A program made the position numbers and the translations under genes. This document shows, piece by piece, positions 4,252 to 9,407 of a stretch of DNA of 9,407 nt; position 1 is the stretch's first letter, and every line of letters starts with the position of its first letter. Under the pieces are notes generated by a model. That model saw only the letters and a list, made by a program, of their open reading frames with translations, was not told the origin of the DNA and made no database searches. Origin of the DNA: an uncultured Bacilli bacterium (GTDB lineage: Bacteria > Bacillota_I > Bacilli_A > RF39 > UBA660); contig CALVLG010000034.1 of assembly GCA_944336815.1 (NCBI GenBank), positions 1 to 9,407 on the forward strand. Direction: 5' to 3'.

Positions 4252-6423
4252 TCATTTAAAAATGTCCAAAAATATGTGGCGTAAAACTTTATTTTCTAAA
4301 AAGCCTTTTGAATTTTTAATAATAGATTGTAATGTCATACCAGATAAATATAACATGAATAAATTTGGTTTGTTTTTAGCAAGACTATTTTTTCCTATTT
4401 TACATATCTTCCTCGCCAGGTTACTATTTTTTTGTAATTCAAAAATTGTCTTATCTAAAAAATTGTCTTTATTTTGATAATCATTAACATTTTCTTTTAT
4501 CTTAAAAGTTTTAAGAATTTGCTGTTTCATATATATATCTATTTTTAACCGTTCATCCATTACATTTGTTCCAAGAAAAAGCGTATAGTTTCCTTCCCGA
4601 ATTTCCCACGAATTTGTTTTTTCATTCCAGCTTCTAAAAGTAAAATCATCAAAAGGAATAAAAATATTTTTTTCTTCTTTTTTTTGCAAAAAAACTTTTG
4701 TAAATCCCTTTAATTCCCGATATGAATCTTTTTCAAACTTAACATACAACTGACAAACTTCACTGCCATCATAATTTCCTATATTTTTTATATTAAAATA
4801 CACGCCTTCTTTTTTTAAAATCAAATTATTCAAGTTAAACTGTGTATAAGATAATCCATAGCCAAAAGGATACATAATTTTAGCTTGATTAGAATCAAAA
4901 TAACGATAGCCAAACTGTTTTTCTTCATCAAAGCAAACAATATTTCCTTTATAAGAATCATTTATTAAAATTGGATAATAGCTTTCTTTACACGCAAAAG
5001 ATTCCGAAAGTTTACCTGAAGGATTTACTTTTCCTGTCAAAACATTTAATAAGGCTTCAAAAAGAGCTTCTCCGCCTAATCCACAATACAAAATTGCATC
5101 AAACGAAAATGGTAACACTACCGCCGACCCAGCCTCTAAAATGCCAATAATTTTTTTATTCATTTTTTTGATTTTTTCTAACAAATGCACTTGATTATAT
5201 GGCAAATTTAAAGTAGTACGATCTGCTCCTTCCGTTTCCATTCCTATTGTAGTTCCGCAAAAAAATAAAACTATATCAGCATCTTTCACCAATTTAAGTG
5301 CTTTACTTTCTAATTTAACATCTATTTTATCATTATTTTTGCTATTATATCCGGGTTGATAACCACCAAATTGAAAAGGCATGATTTTTTTTAATGAAAG
5401 AAAAGATTTATATTTTCGACACCGTACTTTAGCTGATCCATAACCTTGAAAATGAGCTTTAACCGCTAATTCTCCAATTGCTACCACTTTTTTATTAACA
5501 GCAATTGGTAAAAGGCTATCATTATTTTTAAGCAACACCATACTTTCTTCTAACAACTTTCTCGCTAAAGCATGATTTTTATGCCAATCAACTTTTCCTT
5601 TTCCTTGTTGTTTCATTTTTCTTTCTACATTTAACATTTCCTCAATGCGACAATTAATATCACTTAATGTGATCTTTCCATTCCTATATCCTTTTTTTAA
5701 ATATTTTAAATATACATTTGAACCAGGCATTTCAATATTAATGCCACTTTTAATAGATGTCACAATATTATGGGCACTATTCCAATCCGAAATAATAATA
5801 CCATCAAAACCTAATTGATTTCTTAAAACTTCCTGCAAGTAATACGCATTTTCACTAATATATTTACCATTAACTTTATTATAGCAAGTCATTATCACCT
5901 GAGGTTTTTCTTTCATGACGATTTCAAAAGGTTCTAAATATATTTCTCTAATAACTTTTTCTTTAAGATGATTATCAATGCCTTGCCGTTTCGTTTCCTG
6001 TTGATAGGCAAAAAAATGTTTTGGACAAGCAAGAATATTATTTTCTTGAACCCCTTTAATATATGCAGCACCTAATTTCCCTGATAAATATGCGTCTTCA
6101 GCAAAACACTCAAAGTTTCTTCCCGCATAAGGTGTCCTTTTTAAATTGAGATTAGGCCCCAACAAAACGTTAGCTTTATAATATTTTGCTTCGCTTGCCA
6201 AAGATTTTCCTAATTCTTCAAGCAATAAAATATTCCAACTATTTGAAACAGTAGATAAACTTGGAAAACAAGTGGCTTTATAAGTATATCTTAATAAATT
6301 TTCCTTCCTTACCCCATTAGGTCCATCAACAAATGTAAAAAAAGAAGGCGCATAAGTCCTCCACTTTCCTTTACCATAAAGCAATTTGAGTTTTCTATCT
6401 AAATTTAATTTCATTTGTTTCAA
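4252..6423 (-). CDS. Glycoside hydrolase family 3 beta-glucosidase-type enzyme, cytoplasmic
   Basis: Retaining glycosidase that probably removes glucose or related residues from beta-linked oligosaccharides. It is 723 aa, in the usual GH3 range. Domains: TIM barrel (about 1-290) with FVDGPNGVR (31-39), GPNLNLKRTPYAGRNFECF (89-107), KHF (135-137) and ISDW (211-214), where Asp213 is the nucleophile; alpha/beta sandwich (about 300-480) with GMETEGADRTTLNLP (394-408), where Glu398 is the likely acid/base, and GKVNPSGKL (464-472); FnIII-like domain from YPFGYGLSYTQF (518-529) to about 630. A lysine-rich C-terminal extension of about 90 residues follows. There is no signal peptide, so it acts in the cytoplasm on imported sugars. 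The TTG start at 6423 is kept because GGTGA overlapping the upstream stop is 6 nt away; the ATG at 6414 would be about 15 nt away. It follows the G5 gene after 6 nt and is likely coupled to it. No sugar transporter or regulator is in the window. Exact substrate unknown. Confidence 0.93.
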   Translation of the reverse strand: MKQMKLNLDRKLKLLYGKGKWRTYAPSFFTFVDGPNGVRKENLLRYTYKATCFPSLSTVSNSWNILLLEELGKSLASEAKYYKANVLLGPNLNLKRTPYAGRNFECFAEDAYLSGKLGAAYIKGVQENNILACPKHFFAYQQETKRQGIDNHLKEKVIREIYLEPFEIVMKEKPQVIMTCYNKVNGKYISENAYYLQEVLRNQLGFDGIIISDWNSAHNIVTSIKSGINIEMPGSNVYLKYLKKGYRNGKITLSDINCRIEEMLNVERKMKQQGKGKVDWHKNHALARKLLEESMVLLKNNDSLLPIAVNKKVVAIGELAVKAHFQGYGSAKVRCRKYKSFLSLKKIMPFQFGGYQPGYNSKNNDKIDVKLESKALKLVKDADIVLFFCGTTIGMETEGADRTTLNLPYNQVHLLEKIKKMNKKIIGILEAGSAVVLPFSFDAILYCGLGGEALFEALLNVLTGKVNPSGKLSESFACKESYYPILINDSYKGNIVCFDEEKQFGYRYFDSNQAKIMYPFGYGLSYTQFNLNNLILKKEGVYFNIKNIGNYDGSEVCQLYVKFEKDSYRELKGFTKVFLQKKEEKNIFIPFDDFTFRSWNEKTNSWEIREGNYTLFLGTNVMDERLKIDIYMKQQILKTFKIKENVNDYQNKDNFLDKTIFELQKNSNLARKICKIGKNSLAKNKPNLFMLYLSGMTLQSIIKNSKGFLENKVLRHIFLDIFK

Positions 6424-6429
6424 AATTAA

Positions 6430-7512
6430 TCACCAGCTTCCACAAGCTAAACCATATTTAGTGCAATCTTCCATAGTAAGTTTTTGGGTATCAGTTGCTT
6501 TATTAGTAAAGAAATATCTCGTTTGACCTTCATAAGTAGCCACCAAAGATGCTCCTGATGACCAAGAAGCAGAAAGGTGTACATTTACTTCATTTACTTG
6601 ACAAACATCAGCAATACAAACAATAATTGGCTTTCCATCAACACTAATCGCCTTAAAATTTTTATCATTTTCTTCACATGTCACACCATTAGAACTTACA
6701 GTTTTACACATTGGGCCAGCATATTCTATATAAGTAGATGTATTAACATTATAATCACTTACTCCAATCGCCACGACTTCATCAACTGCATCTTTTAAAA
6801 CTTTTTCAGCAACTTTTTCTCTTTTAATCTCTTTATTATTACTATCATAAGTAACTTTATATGTAACTTCTTTGCTACCATTCACTCCCACGGTTGTTAC
6901 TTTTCTTGTCCCCCGTTTCATATTTGTATTGTTTACTTCTTTTGTATTAAAATTAACCATTTCTGTTTCTACTACAGTTTCTTCTCTAGTATTTTCACTT
7001 CCAAAAGGAACTTCTTCTGGATTTAAAGCCGAAAGCGTAATTGTTACATAACCTAAAACTTCATCATTCAAAACTAAAGCAAGGTGATGTTCACCACTTT
7101 CTAACGAAAGAGAATCTATTACTTCCTTCATACCAGAAATATATTTAACGCCATTTTCTTCTCTAACTTCAAAAGTTCCTACAAATTTTGGACTAGAATA
7201 AACATACACATCTAAAAAACTACCTACTTCTAAATTAACCGCCGAAGAAAAAGCGATTTTTTCTAAAGATACTTCGGTTGTAGCAAGCTCATGATAGGAA
7301 TTTAATAACTCTTCTGTATCCCTAGCTAAAGCACTAGTCCTATCTGGTTCTTCAAGCACCGGTTCATTTCCATTAGGCTCATCTAAAGTCGTTTCGGGCT
7401 TGTTTTTTCCACCCCAAACAAGAACAAGAACAACCGCCAAAATAACAAGGACGCAAATAACCGCTCCAACAATCATTGCTTTTTTAGAAATTTTTTTCTT
7501 TTCATTTTCCAC
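6430..7512 (-). CDS. Membrane-anchored G5-domain protein with a cysteine-containing C-terminal region
   Basis: 360 aa with a basic N-terminus (MENEKKKISKK), one strong transmembrane segment (about 12-33), an acidic/proline stalk (about 38-58) and a large outer part. Residues about 175-251 form a G5 domain: EETVVETEMVNFNT, then MKRGTRKVTTVGVNGSKEVTY and the closing VVAIGV. G5 domains are found in wall-associated proteins and have been proposed to bind N-acetylglucosamine. Before it is an Ig-like or beta-rich stretch (80-165). The C-terminal region (260-360) has six cysteines (269, 279, 299, 304, 350, 357), possibly disulfides, and no catalytic motif I recognise. Topology N-in/C-out is inferred. 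GTG start at 7512 is supported by GGAGGGTGA ending 6 nt upstream. It has its own extended -10 promoter and leads into the GH3 gene with a 6-nt gap. A wall-binding or sensing role is plausible but unproven. Confidence 0.85.
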   Translation of the reverse strand: MENEKKKISKKAMIVGAVICVLVILAVVLVLVWGGKNKPETTLDEPNGNEPVLEEPDRTSALARDTEELLNSYHELATTEVSLEKIAFSSAVNLEVGSFLDVYVYSSPKFVGTFEVREENGVKYISGMKEVIDSLSLESGEHHLALVLNDEVLGYVTITLSALNPEEVPFGSENTREETVVETEMVNFNTKEVNNTNMKRGTRKVTTVGVNGSKEVTYKVTYDSNNKEIKREKVAEKVLKDAVDEVVAIGVSDYNVNTSTYIEYAGPMCKTVSSNGVTCEENDKNFKAISVDGKPIIVCIADVCQVNEVNVHLSASWSSGASLVATYEGQTRYFFTNKATDTQKLTMEDCTKYGLACGSW

Positions 7513-7538
7513 TTAACTTCACCCTCCACTTATAATAG

Positions 7539-7547
7539 AGTATAGCA
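7539..7547 (-). promoter_or_regulatory. Extended -10 promoter of the G5-GH3 operon
   Basis: TGCTATACT (7547-7539) lies 27 nt upstream of the GTG at 7512, with a T-rich stretch in front and no good -35. It sits inside TTTTGTGCTATA, the same 12-mer as the rplI promoter. Confidence 0.55.
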
Positions 7548-7571
7548 CAAAAACAAACAAAAAATAACTAA

Positions 7572-8195
7572 TTAAACGTCTACTTGCAAATAATTTTGGC
7601 CAATAACATAAGCATTTTCTTTTTGTTCTTGAATTGTTTTTATAACCCCAAGCATCATGGCATCTTCCTTATATAGTTGGTTTAGTTTTTTTGGCTCAAA
7701 ACAAACAAATGGATAACATAAGTACTCAAGACTATCAGGGCATCTTAAAGAATCTTCATCACAATCATATAAACAATCTAAATTAATAATATAGTTATCA
7801 TAAACCCATATACGATCGCAAAAAACACCTTCCATAGACAAAAAAGGTCTAAAATTCAAGGGCTCAAAACAAGTAAAATGGATATTAACTTGTCCACAAT
7901 TTTCTAAAACCGAACTATTTTTAACAAAAAGCCAGCAATTGTAAGTTCGCGTATTTGCAAAATCATTAAGAATAACATTATTACTTGAACAAGAAAAAAC
8001 CACCAATTCATCAAGTCGTTTTTCAAACTCTTCTACTCCCATATCAAAAGAAACAGTTTCCAACCATTTTCCCAATTGTTTAACATTAATGTTTGTAACA
8101 CGTCTAATTAAAGCATAAAAATATTCTTCGTTTTCAATAAATACTTGTAAAAGTGTCTGATATGTTATTACTTTACGAATCTCTTCATTTATCAA
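7572..8195 (-). CDS. Cysteine-rich protein of unknown function, 207 aa
   Basis: I do not recognise a family. The start is set at the TTG at 8195: it has GGGGGTGA (8207-8200) just upstream and a perfect TATAAT about 32 nt further up. A longer reading from the TTG at 8276 would add 27 hydrophobic residues, but those codons cover the promoter and the terminator of the upstream gene, so I reject it. The protein begins MINEEIRKVITYQ, has a helical N-terminal third (about 1-65) and a second part rich in aromatic residues and cysteine: 10 Cys in 207 residues, several next to aromatics. The tetrapeptide CFEP occurs twice, 56 codons apart (encoded by a 12-base repeat at 7861-7872 and 7693-7704). There is no signal peptide or membrane segment with the chosen start, so the cysteines are probably reduced or bind metal. 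Neighbours (ABC permease, G5/GH3) give no firm hint. Confidence 0.7.
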   Translation of the reverse strand: MINEEIRKVITYQTLLQVFIENEEYFYALIRRVTNINVKQLGKWLETVSFDMGVEEFEKRLDELVVFSCSSNNVILNDFANTRTYNCWLFVKNSSVLENCGQVNIHFTCFEPLNFRPFLSMEGVFCDRIWVYDNYIINLDCLYDCDEDSLRCPDSLEYLCYPFVCFEPKKLNQLYKEDAMMLGVIKTIQEQKENAYVIGQNYLQVDV

Positions 8196-8200
8196 AAAAT

Positions 8201-8210
8201 CACCCCCTCT
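8201..8210 (-). promoter_or_regulatory. Ribosome binding site that decides the start of the cysteine-rich gene
   Basis: AGAGGGGGTG (8210-8201) lies 5 nt before the in-frame TTG at 8195. The only nearby ATG is out of frame. No comparable site precedes the more distant TTG at 8276. Confidence 0.55.
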
Positions 8211-8226
8211 AAAAGAAGTGGTGCCT

Positions 8227-8232
8227 ATTATA
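8227..8232 (-). promoter_or_regulatory. -10 element for the cysteine-rich gene
   Basis: Perfect TATAAT at 8232-8227 with TG two bases further upstream than the usual extended position and a T-rich region in front, which is the terminator tail of the ABC permease gene. No clear -35. The predicted start near 8220 leaves about 25 nt to the TTG. Confidence 0.5.
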
Positions 8233-8237
8233 AACAG

Positions 8238-8297
8238 AAAAAAAGAAAAAGCTAGCGATTCGACAAAACATGTCAAAATCTTCTTCTTTTTCTTTTA
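8238..8297 (-). terminator. Long-stem terminator of the ABC permease gene
   Basis: A perfect 11-bp stem AAAAGAAAAAG (8296-8286) / CTTTTTCTTTT (8251-8241) is followed by TTTC. The 34-nt region between the arms can form a small hairpin with GACA/TGTC (8274-8271/8265-8262). The left arm begins with the last two bases of the permease stop codon TAA (8297-8295). The stem is A/T-rich, and the T-rich tail is partly within the stem, so efficiency is uncertain. Confidence 0.55.
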
Positions 8298-9407
8298 TTC
8301 CACACTTTTTAAAGAATCAATCATGTGAATTCTTTTAAGAATAAAGTACGTAATTCCTTGAACTACAACTGTAAAGAAAGTCATAATTAAGAAAGTGAAA
8401 ACATAACTTAATAAATCAATTTGTTTAACAAATAATATTTCATCAGTTTCCGCAACTGTCATCACAAAATAATTTAAAAGTACACCTAAACCTAAACCGA
8501 CTAAGACACCAAAAATAGTTAAAACTAATGTCTCACGATACACATATTGCGATACTTCACGGTCATGAAAACCTAACACTTTTAATGTTGCGATTTCTCT
8601 AGTTCTTTCACTAATGTTAATCGTGGTCAAATTATATAAAACGGTAATAGCCAAAAAAGTTGAAAAACCAATAATTAACAAAACGATACTATCCATACTA
8701 GAAATTACATCTTGAAACATCTTAACATTATCCGTGGTATATTGAATATTACTAAAGTGATCACTTTCCATAAGGGCATTACCAATCGTAGAAATATCTT
8801 CCTTATTAGCCATAACTGCATTTAATTTTCGCTCGCCAAATACTTTTTCATAATAATTTTCACTCATATATACATAATGATTAACATAATTACGACTAAT
8901 TCCCGCAACTTTTAAAATAAATAATTCATTATCACTGTTACGAATACCAAATGTATCGCCAACCCCAACTTTAAGCATCTCGGCCGTTTTCGAAGTTAAA
9001 ATAACCCCCGTATCATCTAAAGAAAGATCCTCATCATCTAAAGTTTGTAAATGCAAAAACTGCGAAACATCTTCTGGTTTTAAAAATGCCATTACATAAA
9101 TATCTAAATTTTTATCTTCAGCATTAAATTTAAAACTTTCCATGTTTAAATAAGTATATTGATTAACTAAATTAGCATTTAAAATTTCATTAACAGAAGT
9201 ATTTTCTTCACTTACCTCTTCATCTAAAAACATAATCGCATCATAAGACTCAATCTCACCAAATTGTTTTGTAATCACGGAACCAATACTATCTTTTATT
9301 CCAAAGCCAGTTAAAAGTAACGCTGTACAACCAGAAATACCAACCAAAGTCATAATGATCCGCTTTTTATATCGAAATAAATTACGAACAGTAACTTTCC
9401 AAGTAAA
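8295..9407 (-). CDS. FtsX/MacB-type ABC transporter permease, C-terminal 370 residues, cut by window edge
   Basis: The frame stays open to the last base of the window, so the Met at 9353 is internal, not the start. The visible part begins with WKVTVRNLFRYKKR, the cytoplasmic stretch before a membrane segment in large FtsX-like permeases. Then come TM (about 17-37, with GISGCTALLLTGFGI), a large outer domain (about 40-235, MacB_PCD-like with mixed beta strands), and three more TM segments at about 241-262, 293-316 and 333-357. The NISERTREIATLKVLGF motif (264-280) between two TM segments is the family hallmark, the cytoplasmic loop that contacts the ATPase. Such permeases work with an ATP-binding partner in export of peptides or lipids or as mechanotransmitters. 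The partner gene is not in the window and the cargo cannot be told. The gene ends in its own terminator. Confidence 0.92.
   Translation of the reverse strand, partial: FTWKVTVRNLFRYKKRIIMTLVGISGCTALLLTGFGIKDSIGSVITKQFGEIESYDAIMFLDEEVSEENTSVNEILNANLVNQYTYLNMESFKFNAEDKNLDIYVMAFLKPEDVSQFLHLQTLDDEDLSLDDTGVILTSKTAEMLKVGVGDTFGIRNSDNELFILKVAGISRNYVNHYVYMSENYYEKVFGERKLNAVMANKEDISTIGNALMESDHFSNIQYTTDNVKMFQDVISSMDSIVLLIIGFSTFLAITVLYNLTTINISERTREIATLKVLGFHDREVSQYVYRETLVLTIFGVLVGLGLGVLLNYFVMTVAETDEILFVKQIDLLSYVFTFLIMTFFTVVVQGITYFILKRIHMIDSLKSVE

Noticed and set aside
4200..4260. Terminator between the GH3 gene and rpsF
   Set aside because: Only a small TGATATATCA palindrome (4223-4214) is present, without a T tail, so readthrough from GH3 into rpsF is possible.
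4214..4477. Plus-strand open frame of 87 codons
   Set aside because: Covers the end of the GH3 gene and the rpsF promoter; no ribosome site was seen and the composition follows the AT-rich antisense strand.
6577..6798. Plus-strand open frame of 73 codons
   Set aside because: Antisense of the cysteine-containing part of the G5 protein; Ile/Asn/Thr-rich shadow.
4252..7512. Mycoplasma-type code with TGA as tryptophan
   Set aside because: TGA is used as stop at the ends of the GH3, G5 and HipA-like genes, and tryptophans are TGG.
8196..8276. Longer N-terminus for the cysteine-rich protein, with a hydrophobic segment
   Set aside because: It would start at a TTG with no ribosome site, inside the permease terminator, and would cover a perfect TATAAT. 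The TTG at 8195 has GGGGGTGA in front.

Overview
The window is an AT-rich, compact stretch of a bacterial chromosome with every supported gene on the minus strand. The rpsF-ssb-rpsR and rplI-dnaB sets, strong GGAGG/AGGTG ribosome binding sites, extended -10 promoters (TGnTATAAT) and a zinc-type bS18 all point to a low-GC Bacillota. My inference is an uncultivated gut Bacilli/Erysipelotrichia-RF39-like lineage, but that rests on style and not on a marker search. TGA ends the HipA-like, glycosidase and G5 genes and tryptophan is TGG, so the standard bacterial code applies and a Mycoplasma-type code is excluded.

In transcription order (from 9407 down to 1): (i) the C-terminal 370 residues of an FtsX/MacB-type ABC permease, closed by a long-stem terminator; (ii) a cysteine-rich 207-residue protein of unknown function; (iii) a membrane-anchored G5-domain protein coupled to a cytoplasmic GH3 beta-glucosidase; (iv) the replication/translation operon rpsF-ssb-rpsR with its own strong promoter and a structured 72-nt leader, ending in an intrinsic terminator; (v) a stand-alone HipA-like kinase with its own extended -10; (vi) rplI-dnaB, promoted from the end of the kinase gene and ended by a terminator that overlaps the dnaB stop codon; (vii) the N-terminal 110 residues of an anchored exported protein, probably an M23-type peptidase, cut by the window edge.

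The core genes form the conserved Bacillota order around rpsF and dnaB. The kinase sits between rpsR and rplI, where related genomes often carry other genes. The block upstream of rpsF (cysteine-rich protein, G5 protein, GH3 enzyme) is accessory, and all three of its genes use TTG or GTG starts, whereas the core genes use ATG.

The most interesting signals are the rpsF leader, where a CTCCTT segment can pair either with its own Shine-Dalgarno sequence or in competing hairpins; the orphan HipA-like kinase with an apparently intact catalytic loop and no HipB or HipS partner; and the repeated junction design in which a terminator contains the upstream stop codon and is followed at once by the next promoter. 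No stretch longer than 300 bases lacks a gene. I saw no tRNA, rRNA, CRISPR array, insertion sequence or origin. I did not find a clearly new multi-gene defence or metabolic system.
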